Position numbers and translations under genes: made by a program
Assembly: GCF_003347595.2 (NCBI RefSeq)
Contig: NZ_QCZK02000010.1
Span: 94,477-158,476, forward strand
Source of the DNA: Botryobacter ruber
Lineage (GTDB): Bacteria > Bacteroidota > Bacteroidia > Cytophagales > Hymenobacteraceae
DNA length: 64,000 nt
Direction of reading: 5' to 3'
In this document: positions 1-7,676 of the stretch, piece by piece
How positions within the stretch are numbered: the first letter of the stretch is position 1
How the letters are laid out: the number at the start of each line of letters is the position of its first letter
The notes under the pieces: model-generated
What the model saw: the letters and a program-made list of their open reading frames with translations, nothing else
Databases searched by the model: none
Told to the model about the DNA's origin: nothing

Positions 1-112
1 AACTGAAAAGGGCCAGGCCTGCCACAATCTTTATTTCACCAAATCGTTTATTAGATAAAAACAATTTTGCATTTTTATAGTATATCACTTTTACGAGGCT
101 ACCCCTTTCCAC

Positions 113-1888
113 ATGTCAACAGAAACAAACTTACTATTCCGGCAGGCTAACTGGTTATGGTTGGCGCTGCTGCTGATTTGCGCTTCCTTTTCGGAAGTAG
201 AGGCCACGCACCTGCGGGCCGGCAACATTACCGTAAAGGGAGACACTACGTCTACCCCAAATCCATTGCGGTATTTTTTCAGAATGGTGCTTTACACCAA
301 CAGGCATTCGGCAGGAGAAGACCAGGCGATAACGATCAGTTATGGCGATGGAACGCAGCAAACCATCCCCAGGGGACCGGTAAGGCAGATAAGTCCCGAA
401 ATAGACCAGGAGGTATTTACCTGGGACCATACGTTCCCCGGACCTGGTACCTACACCATTAACTGGATCGGGGTGAGCAGGAACGGACGTAATCTTAATC
501 TGGCCGCGCCGTCGGATGTATATAATCTCTACCTGGCAACCACGATTAATATCAACCCTTTCAGGGGCTACAACAGTTCGCCTGTGCTAAACAATCCGCC
601 CATTTATTTTGCCAATGTGGGACGAAAATATGCGTATAATCCTGCTGCCTACGATGCCGAAGGCGACAGCCTCTCATTTAAGCTGGTACCACCCCGAACA
701 AAGGCCCTCAACACAGAGAATATTGTTCCGGTGCCTGGTTTTACGCTGCCGAATGTTTTATTTGGCTGTCGGAACGCAACTGATACAGGTCCAAGTGCTT
801 TTACCTTAGACCCCCACACCGGCCAGATGGAATGGGATGCGCCTTGCCGCACAGGAGAATATACGGTAGCCTTTGTGGTAGAGGAATGGCGGAAGTCGCC
901 AGGGGGCGGCGCTGTAAAAATCGGGGAAATAATGCAGGATATGCAGATTATGGTACAGGAAAACACGAACAGGCCACCGGTACTCTCGCCAAAAGATACC
1001 TGCATTGTGGCCGGCACCACGCTGCATGGTGTAATCAGCGCCACAGATCCGGATGCAGACCTGCTGTTTTTAAGTGCTATGAGCGGCATTATGCCACCTG
1101 CCCAATTCACGCCCCGCGCCAGCAACGCCACTACAACAGGCGTGGCAGCAGGCGACTTTACCTGGACACCTTCCTGTGCCGATGTGCGGGAACAGCCCTA
1201 CCAGGTCCTCTTCAGGGCGGAAGACATAAAATCCAACATTTCTGAAAGGCAGTCAGACATGCAGCCCTGGAACATACGGGTAGTGGCGTCGCCGCCGCAG
1301 AACCTGGCGGTGCAGGCATCCGGCAGACATGTGCAGCTCAGCTGGGACCGCTACACCTGCCCCAATGCCGCCACCTTCCGCATTTACCGCCGCACAGCCT
1401 CCTCCGGTTTCACCCGCGATGCCTGTAACGCGGGCGTGCCGGCCAACTCTGGCTATGTGTTGGTAGCGGAAGTAGCCAGCGACGCGACTTCCTTCCTGGA
1501 TACCAACGGCGGAGCAGGACTTTCTCTTTTTAAAAAACACTGCTATGTGCTAACGGCCGGTTTCGCCTCTCCGGGCAATGGACAGAGTATCGCCTCGGCA
1601 GAAGCCTGCGCCCCACCGCTTATCCTAAGTTCAGATGCAGAGGTACTGGACCAGTTGGTGCAGGTATACCCGAACCCGGCACAGGGCAGGCTGCAGGTGG
1701 AGCTACCGGGTAATATCAGCTGGAACAGCCTGCGTATCTACAACGTTGCCGGTATGCTGGTACAGGAAATGCAGGGGAACGGCCGGAACAGCATCCGCCT
1801 GGAGCTGCCACAGCTGGCACCGGGCCTGCACCTGCTGCAGGTTAATACAAACAAAGGCCTTGTAACGAAACGGGTACTTATTGAATAG
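113..1888 (+). CDS. T9SS-sorted surface protein, Ig-like/FnIII
   Basis: Secreted protein of 591 aa with no enzymatic motif. A hydrophobic signal segment (about residues 14-30) is followed by the ATHLRAG start seen in many Bacteroidota adhesin-like proteins related to gliding-motility surface proteins. The middle has repeated PKD/Ig-like segments, and a fibronectin III-like segment lies near residues 395-490 (PQNLAVQ...VQLSWDR). The last 75 residues (VYPNPAQGRLQVELP ... KRVLIE) form a type A T9SS sorting domain, so the protein is probably exported by the type IX system and anchored or released at the surface. It stands alone and has no visible link to the sugar genes. Function beyond surface location is unknown. 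Confidence 0.8.
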   Translation: MSTETNLLFRQANWLWLALLLICASFSEVEATHLRAGNITVKGDTTSTPNPLRYFFRMVLYTNRHSAGEDQAITISYGDGTQQTIPRGPVRQISPEIDQEVFTWDHTFPGPGTYTINWIGVSRNGRNLNLAAPSDVYNLYLATTININPFRGYNSSPVLNNPPIYFANVGRKYAYNPAAYDAEGDSLSFKLVPPRTKALNTENIVPVPGFTLPNVLFGCRNATDTGPSAFTLDPHTGQMEWDAPCRTGEYTVAFVVEEWRKSPGGGAVKIGEIMQDMQIMVQENTNRPPVLSPKDTCIVAGTTLHGVISATDPDADLLFLSAMSGIMPPAQFTPRASNATTTGVAAGDFTWTPSCADVREQPYQVLFRAEDIKSNISERQSDMQPWNIRVVASPPQNLAVQASGRHVQLSWDRYTCPNAATFRIYRRTASSGFTRDACNAGVPANSGYVLVAEVASDATSFLDTNGGAGLSLFKKHCYVLTAGFASPGNGQSIASAEACAPPLILSSDAEVLDQLVQVYPNPAQGRLQVELPGNISWNSLRIYNVAGMLVQEMQGNGRNSIRLELPQLAPGLHLLQVNTNKGLVTKRVLIE

Positions 1889-1906
1889 CGCTTTCTTTCC
1901 TGTTCA

Positions 1907-1934
1907 GGAGCAGAGGCTGTGGTGGCAGCTGCTG
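1907..1934 (+). repeat. Dispersed TGGTGGCAGGTGCAGC-type repeat, copy 1
   Basis: Copy of the intergenic repeat that recurs through the window (GGAGCAG-AGGCTG-TGGTGGCAG...). It begins 19 nt after the stop of the surface protein, on the same strand. Confidence 0.7.
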
Positions 1935-1942
1935 AAAAAGAT

Positions 1943-2089
1943 AAACTGCTTCAAGTTTTCAACTTGGAGCTTTTAATGACGAAAGTTTTCAACTTTCGAG
2001 TCTGCGCATCCAAGCTTTTTAGCCACGCAAGTTGAAAACTTGCCTTATAATATGCTCCAAGTTACGCTGCGCTAAACTTGAAGCAGTTT
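1943..2089. repeat. Four-hairpin palindromic element A
   Basis: Perfect 16-bp outer inverted arms (AAACTGCTTCAAGTTT at 1943-1958, its complement at 2074-2089) enclose small hairpins: CAAGTT-ttc-AACTTG, GAAAGTT-ttc-AACTTTC, CAAGTT-ga-AAACTTG, and CAAGTT-acgctgcgct-AAACTTG at the right end. The same architecture with different stem sequence occurs at 31162-31307 and 34438-34578. It fills most of the gap between the convergent surface-protein and AraC genes. Confidence 0.75.
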
Positions 2090-2102
2090 TTTTCTGTTTT
2101 TA

Positions 2103-2132
2103 AGCAGCAAAGACAATGGTCGCAGCTGCAGC
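2103..2132 (+). repeat. Dispersed repeat, copy 2 (degenerate)
   Basis: AGCAGCAAAGACAATGG then CGCAGCTGCAGC followed by AATTTTTT. It matches the family with several changes and is followed directly by CCCTACAAGATTAGC (2142-2156), which recurs exactly at 6507-6521. Confidence 0.5.
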
Positions 2133-2211
2133 AATTTTTTCCCCTACAAGATTAGCGTATAGCAGGTCATGGGGTGGTTCCTATCCTGAAAAGGAAGTGA
2201 ATCGCTCGCCC

Positions 2212-3084
2212 CTACCCGCTTTTCCGGTGCAGTTTCTGGTACTCCAGCGGGGTGAGCTGCGTGATGCTTTTAAAACAGCGGTTGAAGTTGGACACGTTCT
2301 GGAAACCGCTGTCGAGGCAGACCTGGCCGATGCTCAGGTTGTTTTGCATCAGCAGTTTGCAGGCATGCCCTACCCGTATCTCCTGCAGGAACTGGGTGTA
2401 GGTTTTGCGGGTGTGCGTTTTGAAATAGCGGCAGAAGGCATTGGGCGTCAGGCTGGCCACCGAAGCCACTTCGTCCAGGTTTATCTTTCTTGAAAAATGT
2501 GCCAGCGTGTAAGAATATATTGCCGACATGCGCTTGGTCTCCGCCTCGTTCAGGGAGCTGTTGAAACCGGCACTGGAAAGATACGCCACCTCCTCGGTAG
2601 CGGCAATGGTTTTGAGGGTTTGCAGGAGCAGCAACAGGCGGTCGAGGCCCGTGGCGTTGGTGAGGTCGGCCATCAGGTTGCTAACCTGTCTGCGGGCGGT
2701 TCCGGTAATCCGGATGCCGCGGCCTGCTTTGGCGAAAAGCTCTTTCACGGCCCCCAGCTCCGGCAGTTCCAGGAACGTGTTGCCCCAGAAGCCGGCCTTA
2801 AACTGCACCACCAGCGCCTGGCAACTGCTCTCTGTTTCGTCTTTCGACGCGGCTTCGTCGCTGCGCCAGAAATGAGGCAGGTTGGAGCCAATCAATATCA
2901 AATCGCCTGCCTGAAAGTTTTCGATACTATCGCCCACAAACCGGATGCCGGTGCCTTGTTTTATAAACGTCAGCTCCAGCTCGTCGTGGTAGTGCCACTG
3001 GTTGTAATACAAGGGGTTCACGTTGTCGCGCACTTTAAAAGACTGCTCGGGCGCAACGTCCACTTTAATCAGAAAGGGCTTCAT
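2212..3084 (-). CDS. Cupin-type AraC family transcriptional regulator
   Basis: Sugar-responsive regulator of 290 aa. Residues about 1-110 form an AraC-type cupin ligand-binding domain (NQWHYHDELELTFI ... GDLILIGSNLPHFW). Residues about 185-285 form the two-helix-turn-helix AraC DNA-binding domain (INLDEVASVASLTPNAFCRYFK ... IGQVCLDSGFQNVSNFNRCFK). It lies divergent from lutABC with about 280 bp between starts, and upstream of the permease/rhaT genes, so control of the lactate and rhamnose genes is plausible. The ligand cannot be read from the sequence; rhamnose is only an inference from the neighbours. The start is supported by the typical MKP...LIKVDV opening of this family. Confidence 0.85.
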   Translation of the reverse strand: MKPFLIKVDVAPEQSFKVRDNVNPLYYNQWHYHDELELTFIKQGTGIRFVGDSIENFQAGDLILIGSNLPHFWRSDEAASKDETESSCQALVVQFKAGFWGNTFLELPELGAVKELFAKAGRGIRITGTARRQVSNLMADLTNATGLDRLLLLLQTLKTIAATEEVAYLSSAGFNSSLNEAETKRMSAIYSYTLAHFSRKINLDEVASVASLTPNAFCRYFKTHTRKTYTQFLQEIRVGHACKLLMQNNLSIGQVCLDSGFQNVSNFNRCFKSITQLTPLEYQKLHRKSG

Positions 3085-3305
3085 CAGTTAAATTCTATCC
3101 AAAATTTCCACACATTACCTAAAAATATGGTAAGATACTATCAAAACTGGTTAATCCATAGCAATTCTGCCTTTAATTGATTTCGGAACTTTGCAAACGT
3201 TATGTAAACCTGCAAATCTGCTTGTGCTGACGGGTGACGTGTTCCGGCATTCGTAACCACTTTCGTTTATCGAATAAATGTTAGTTAGCTTTTGCTGCAG
3301 ATTGT

Positions 3306-3313
3306 TAAATTTG
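3306..3313 (+). promoter_or_regulatory. TAAATTTG, candidate -7 element of lutABC
   Basis: Exact match to the Bacteroidota -7 consensus TAnnTTTG, 51 nt before the lutA start. The nearest TTTG upstream (3291-3294) is too close to be a normal -33 box, so the promoter call rests on one element. The overlapping word TTGTTAAATTT recurs upstream of the permease gene at 7589-7599. Confidence 0.35.
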
Positions 3314-3364
3314 TAAAATGGCATACATAACACCAAGCGTGCTCTAACAGATGAAACTTATTAT

Positions 3365-4105
3365 ATGAAAGTCGGATTATTTGTTCCTTGTTACATCGAC
3401 CAGTTTTACCCGCAGGTAGGTATTGCAACCCTGCAGCTGCTGGAAAAACTGGGTGTAGACGTGGAGTATCCCCTGCAGCAAACCTGCTGCGGACAGCCCA
3501 TGGCCAACTCAGGCTTTTCTTCCATGACAGGCGGCTGCGATGCCAACTTTGTCAGAAACTTTACCGGTTACGATTATATAGTGGCCCCGTCGGGTAGTTG
3601 TGTGCTGCACATAAAGGACCACCTGCACGACGATAAAAACCCGGAGGCAGCCACTCACATCCGGAGCCATATTTATGAGCTGTGCGAGTTCCTGACGGAT
3701 GTGCTTGAAGTGAAGGCATTAGATTCAAAATTCCCGCACAAAGTGGGCTTCCATACCAGCTGCCACGGCCAGCGCGGCTTGCACCTTTCGCAGATGACCG
3801 AACTGAACGCCCCGGATTTCTCCAAGCCCGGTTACCTGCTGAACATGGTAAAAGACCTGGAGCTGATTCCCCTGAACCGCAAAGATGAGTGCTGTGGCTT
3901 TGGTGGCACCTTCTGTGTTACCGAAGAAGCCGTGTCGGTGAAGATGGGACGCGACCGGGTGCAGGACCACCTGGAACATGGGGCAGAGTTTATTACCGGC
4001 GGCGACGTGTCGTGCCTGATGCACATGGAAGGCATCCTGAAGCGACAGAAAAGCCCGGTGAAAGTGTTACACATTGCAGAAATTTTAAACGGACAATATG
4101 AGTAG
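3365..4105 (+). CDS. lutA: LutA-type (Fe-S)-binding lactate oxidation subunit
   Basis: Subunit of the LutABC (YkgEFG) complex that oxidises L-lactate to pyruvate in the cytoplasm. The 246-aa protein has the two CCG cysteine-rich domains of this family: CCGQPMANSGF near residue 40 and CCGFGGTF near residue 177, which ligate an iron-sulphur centre. Length and the opening MKVGLFVPCYIDQFYP are typical. It is first of a tight three-gene operon and overlaps lutB by 8 nt. Here lactate may come from lactaldehyde made in rhamnose catabolism (inference from RhaT and the rhamnose-releasing enzymes). Confidence 0.92.
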   Translation: MKVGLFVPCYIDQFYPQVGIATLQLLEKLGVDVEYPLQQTCCGQPMANSGFSSMTGGCDANFVRNFTGYDYIVAPSGSCVLHIKDHLHDDKNPEAATHIRSHIYELCEFLTDVLEVKALDSKFPHKVGFHTSCHGQRGLHLSQMTELNAPDFSKPGYLLNMVKDLELIPLNRKDECCGFGGTFCVTEEAVSVKMGRDRVQDHLEHGAEFITGGDVSCLMHMEGILKRQKSPVKVLHIAEILNGQYE

Positions 4106-5492
4106 TTCAACATACGTAGCTCCTACCGACCACGCCAAAGCGGCAGATAAATTTATGGAGGATGAGGAGCGGGTAAACTGGCACGACAAAGCGCTTTGGT
4201 TTATCCGCCAGAAACGGGATGTGGCTTCCAAGCAACTGCCCGAGTGGGAGCTGCTGCGCGAAACCGCTTCACAGATAAAGCAGAACGTACTGTCTAACCT
4301 CGATACTTACCTGGAGGAATTTGAACGGCACGCCAAACAAAACGGCATTACCGTACACTGGGCAGCCGACGCGGCAGAACATAACCGCATTGTGTTGGAT
4401 ATTATTAAACGGCACGGCATTCAAAAGCTCGTAAAAAGCAAATCGATGCTGACCGAAGAGTGCCACCTGAACGATTTCCTGGGTGATAACGGCATCGACG
4501 TGGTAGACACCGACCTGGGCGAGCGCGTGGTGCAACTGGCACAGGAGCCGCCAAGCCACATCGTTTTACCCTGTATTCACAAGCGCAAGGAAGAAGTGGG
4601 CGAGCTGTTCCACCAGCACCTGGGCACTGAAAAAGGCGCTTCCGACCCTGCATACCTGACGGAGGCGGCACGCCAGCACCTGCGCGAGAAATTCCTGACG
4701 TCTGATTTAGCTATTACGGGCGTAAACTTTGCCATTGCCGAAACCGGCGGCTTTGTGGTGTGTACCAACGAAGGCAACGCCGACATGGGCGCGCACCTGG
4801 CCAAAGTACATATCGCCTGCATGGGCATCGAAAAGATAATCCCGAAGGCTGAAAACCTGGGCGTGTTCCTGCGCCTGCTGGCCCGCAGCGCCACTGGTCA
4901 GCCCATTACCACCTACTCCAGCCACTTCCACAGGCCACGCCCTGACCAGGAAATGCACATCGTGCTGGTAGACAATGGCCGCAGCATACAGCTGGGACGC
5001 AAAGACTTTTACAACTCGCTTAAGTGCATCCGCTGCGGCGCCTGCATCAACACCTGCCCCGTGTACCGGCGCAGCGGCGGCCACAGCTACCACTATGCCA
5101 TCTCCGGCCCTATCGGGGCAATCCTGGCGCCAAACATGGACATGAAAAAGAACGCCGACCTGCCGTTTGCCTCTACCCTGTGCGGTTCCTGCTCCAATGT
5201 GTGCCCGGTTAAAATCGACATCCACAACCAGCTGTACCAGTGGCGGCAGGTGCTTTCGGATGGCGGTTATGTGCCTAAAACAAAGAAAATAGGCATGCAG
5301 GCGATGGCTACGGTGCTTTCCAACCCCACTATTTACCGCGTTGCGGGCAAATCAGGCAGGTTTATGATGAACCTGATGCCGGGGCTGGCTAACATGAAAG
5401 CCGTGAACCCGTGGGCGAAGCAGCGCGAAATGCCGGAGCCGCCGAAAGAAAGTTTCAGAGACTGGTACCTTAAAAACAAGAAGAAATCATGA
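4098..5492 (+). CDS. lutB: LutB-type iron-sulphur protein, lactate oxidation
   Basis: Central 464-aa subunit of the LutABC complex. The N-terminal half is a LUD domain (about residues 70-290). It is followed by a ferredoxin-like 4Fe-4S segment with CIRCGACINTCP starting at about C310 and CGSCSNVCP starting at about C362, then a C-terminal domain of unknown function usual in LutB. The gene overlaps lutA by 8 nt and lutC by 4 nt, so translation is probably coupled. Nothing is missing compared with the Bacillus and E. coli relatives as I recall them. Confidence 0.93.
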   Translation: MSSSTYVAPTDHAKAADKFMEDEERVNWHDKALWFIRQKRDVASKQLPEWELLRETASQIKQNVLSNLDTYLEEFERHAKQNGITVHWAADAAEHNRIVLDIIKRHGIQKLVKSKSMLTEECHLNDFLGDNGIDVVDTDLGERVVQLAQEPPSHIVLPCIHKRKEEVGELFHQHLGTEKGASDPAYLTEAARQHLREKFLTSDLAITGVNFAIAETGGFVVCTNEGNADMGAHLAKVHIACMGIEKIIPKAENLGVFLRLLARSATGQPITTYSSHFHRPRPDQEMHIVLVDNGRSIQLGRKDFYNSLKCIRCGACINTCPVYRRSGGHSYHYAISGPIGAILAPNMDMKKNADLPFASTLCGSCSNVCPVKIDIHNQLYQWRQVLSDGGYVPKTKKIGMQAMATVLSNPTIYRVAGKSGRFMMNLMPGLANMKAVNPWAKQREMPEPPKESFRDWYLKNKKKS

Positions 5493-6076
5493 GCAGCCGC
5501 GAAGCCATCTTAAACAGAGTAAAAACAAACAAGCCTGCTGCGGTAGCTTTACCCCAGACCTTAGCCTTCCCGCCTGTTCCGGCTGATGCCTGCATCGAGA
5601 AGTTCGCCCGCACAGTAGAAGCTGTGGGCGGTACCGTGGTGGAAGTTACGAACTTGGCCGAAATAGGCGCTTACCTGAAAAAGCATTACGAGTCGCCGGA
5701 GCGGGTACTGAACACGGTACACGGTGTAGGCTTCGGACAGGAACTCAGCGGCCCCATAGAAGACGGCCACGTGCTGGCGAACCTGGAGATTGCCGTCGTA
5801 ACCGGTTCGGTTGGTGTGGCAGAGAATGGCGCCGTTTGGGTGAGCGAAGAAAACCTGCCGACACGCGTGCTGCCTTTCATTACCGAGCACCTGATGCTGG
5901 TAGTAGCGGCAGAAAACATCGTGAGCAACATGCACGAGGCGTATGTGCGGCTGGATGTATCGGCCCCAGGTTTCGGAGCCTTCATATCAGGCCCGTCAAG
6001 AACAGCCGACATCGAGCAGTCGCTGGTAATCGGCGCACACGGGCCCAAGCGGGCGCATGTGTTCATCCTAAAGTAG
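5489..6076 (+). CDS. lutC: LutC-type LUD-domain lactate oxidation protein
   Basis: Third LutABC subunit, 195 aa and essentially one LUD domain. Recognisable segments are SREAILNRVK at the start and the GSVGVAENGAVWVSEENLP and VISGPSRTADIEQSLVIGAHGPK-like region near the end (FISGPSRTADIE). The start overlaps the lutB stop by 4 nt. A hairpin with a T-tract follows 57 nt after the stop and probably ends the operon. Confidence 0.92.
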   Translation: MSSREAILNRVKTNKPAAVALPQTLAFPPVPADACIEKFARTVEAVGGTVVEVTNLAEIGAYLKKHYESPERVLNTVHGVGFGQELSGPIEDGHVLANLEIAVVTGSVGVAENGAVWVSEENLPTRVLPFITEHLMLVVAAENIVSNMHEAYVRLDVSAPGFGAFISGPSRTADIEQSLVIGAHGPKRAHVFILK

Positions 6077-6132
6077 GAGCTGGCCTCGCGCCTGCCCAAT
6101 CGTGCACCGAAAATAACACAGATTTCTCCGTT

Positions 6133-6171
6133 AAAGCTGCTTCGTGGAATTAAGCCCGGAGCAGCTTTTTT
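6133..6171 (+). terminator. Terminator of lutABC
   Basis: Stem AAAGCTGCT (6133-6141) pairs with AGCAGCTTT (6160-6168) and a T-run follows. The loop is long (18 nt), so this is probable rather than certain. Confidence 0.55.
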
Positions 6172-6344
6172 TATGATTTTTGCCCAAAGTCGTCAGGTTA
6201 AGAAGTAAAATCAAAAAACTAATTTAGGTTTAGGCCATTTTCCTTTCGATACAGTTTACCTGATGAGCCTGCTGTTAAGTAGAACAATTCCGTTGTCCCC
6301 TTTGAAGCTAATCTTGCAGGAAGCAATCTTAAATGGGTGCGCTA

Positions 6345-6469
6345 GTGCGAGCTTGTAGCTCGTACTTTCATTTCTCAGGTAAATAACTGTATTTCTACCT
6401 AAATCAGCTTTGCAAAACAAGACTTAATGCTTTACTTCTGGCATGTAAGTACGAGCTACAAGCTCGCAC
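6345..6469. repeat. Two-hairpin palindromic element D
   Basis: GTGCGAGCTTGTAGCTCGTAC-type 21-mer at 6345-6365 and its exact reverse complement at 6449-6469. Each arm is itself a hairpin (GAGCT-tgt-AGCTC and GAGCT-aca-AGCTC). One mismatch allows extension to 6341-6473. It resembles the inner half of elements A-C. Confidence 0.7.
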
Positions 6470-6640
6470 CAGCAAAATGAACTTTGCTAAAGCACCTTTT
6501 CTTTTTCCCTACAAGATTAGCTTTGAAGGGGGACTTTTCTCCTCATGTATTTCATGTGTAACATCCTTCGCTTAAGGAGACATCAATGCTCCTACTTCTT
6601 AGCCTGACGGCTATGGCTTTTAGCCGTACAAATTTCTTTT

Positions 6641-6674
6641 CTGCACCAGCCACCACAGCCACTGCCGCTCCTGG
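6641..6674 (-). repeat. Dispersed repeat, copy 3
   Basis: Minus-strand copy, reading CTGCACCAGCCACCACAGCC on the plus strand and continuing to CTCCTGG. It lies about 110 nt before the SnoaL-like gene. Confidence 0.65.
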
Positions 6675-6785
6675 AAAAGTGTGATCTACTGCCCAAAGTG
6701 TTTTATCGGCTCAAAACAGCTCTTTGTATAAAACAATTAATTCCCGCCTTTCGTCTATTTTATTTTACTCTTAACTGAAAAAACG

Positions 6786-7205
6786 ATGGCAGCAAGTAAC
6801 AGAGAAACGCTAACGAAAGTTTATGAGGCAATTAATTCAGGCAATCTAAACGAACTTGATAAGTACATTGATCCGGGTTGTGTGGAGCACTCCCCTGACC
6901 CGATGGTACCGACAGATAAAAAAGGTCCTGAGGTCGTTAAAGAAATAATCAGCTTTTACAGAAAAGGCTTTCCGGATCTGAAATTTAATGTAAAGCATTT
7001 TGTAGAAGAGGGTGATATGCTGGTAGCGCACCTCGAAATCACAGGCACACATTCAGGCGACCTGATGGGAATGCCTCCTACCAATAAGCCAGTAAAGGTA
7101 GAAGGCTTTGACATGGTAAAGTTTGCGAACGGCAAAGCAATAGAACACTGGGGCGTGACTGACACAGCCGCTTTAATGCAGCAAATCGGGATGGGGCCAA
7201 AATAG
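6786..7205 (+). CDS. SnoaL-like / ester cyclase family protein
   Basis: Small soluble 139-aa protein of the NTF2-like alpha+beta barrel superfamily (SnoaL-like polyketide cyclase/ester cyclase group). Family features are the YEAINSGNLNELDKYI opening helix, DKKGPEVVKEIISFYRKGFPDLKF and the closing EHWGVTDTAALMQQIG. No signal peptide, so cytoplasmic. It is monocistronic, with noncoding DNA before it and a hairpin after it. Members of this group have many roles; the substrate is unknown and no link to the sugar genes is visible. Confidence 0.8.
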   Translation: MAASNRETLTKVYEAINSGNLNELDKYIDPGCVEHSPDPMVPTDKKGPEVVKEIISFYRKGFPDLKFNVKHFVEEGDMLVAHLEITGTHSGDLMGMPPTNKPVKVEGFDMVKFANGKAIEHWGVTDTAALMQQIGMGPK

Positions 7206-7214
7206 CAACAAGAA

Positions 7215-7246
7215 AACGGGCAGACGACAAGCTGTCCGTTCTTTCT
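7215..7246 (+). terminator. Terminator after SnoaL-like gene
   Basis: AACGGGCAG (7215-7223) pairs with CTGTCCGTT (7232-7240) with one G-T wobble and an 8-nt loop. A pyrimidine-rich, T-containing tract follows, 9 nt after the stop codon. Confidence 0.5.
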
Positions 7247-7590
7247 GCCTTTCCTTCTTCCAGAATTCTTTCTGACTGTACCACCTACTACTGCCCCGGC
7301 AGGTAAATGTAATTCTCCTCCCCCTGAAAAACGGATTCAGTCAGCCTCTGCTTAAATTTTTTTTGTTCAATCTGAACTACTTTACCCCCTCCTGCTGTCA
7401 TTTATAGGTAAATCCGGCTTTCAGGGCTTCTCAAGCTATAGAAGATAAAAATTTTTATAAAAAAAGCTTCAATACAGGATACCACCGGATACATATTAAT
7501 TTTTTTGTCCTTATTTTTCAGAATTAACAACTTACCTAATCCCTATACAGGTTAGATCTTATTTAATCAGCACACGGGATAACTGTTGTT

Positions 7591-7602
7591 GTTAAATTTA
7601 AC
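7591..7602. promoter_or_regulatory. Palindrome GTTAAATTTAAC, candidate operator
   Basis: Perfect 12-bp palindrome 74 nt before the permease start codon. TTGTTAAATTT also occurs at 3303-3312 region before lutA, hinting at a common regulator, but the word is AT-rich and could recur by chance. Confidence 0.25.
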
Positions 7603-7676
7603 GAACGTTAGTACAACATAAAAAAAGCAGCTATAACATCATTTTACCGCACATTTAACAATTAATTTTATTTAAA

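Larger units (their letters stand above)
6077..6785. other. 709-bp gene-free region after lutABC
   Basis: No credible coding sequence. It holds the lutABC terminator, a pair of inverted 21-mers (6345-6365 and 6449-6469), the word CCCTACAAGATTAGC (6507-6521) that is also at 2142-2156, a small hairpin ACGGCTA...TAGCCGT near 6607-6627, and a minus-strand copy of the dispersed repeat at 6641-6674. Confidence 0.7.
7206..7676. other. AT-rich 471-bp upstream region of the permease gene
   Basis: No coding sequence seen. It contains the terminator above, a very degenerate copy of the dispersed repeat (about 7275-7302), the palindrome ATAAAAATTTTTAT (7445-7458) and the palindrome GTTAAATTTAAC (7591-7602), which starts 86 nt before the permease start and is a candidate operator. 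Confidence 0.5.
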
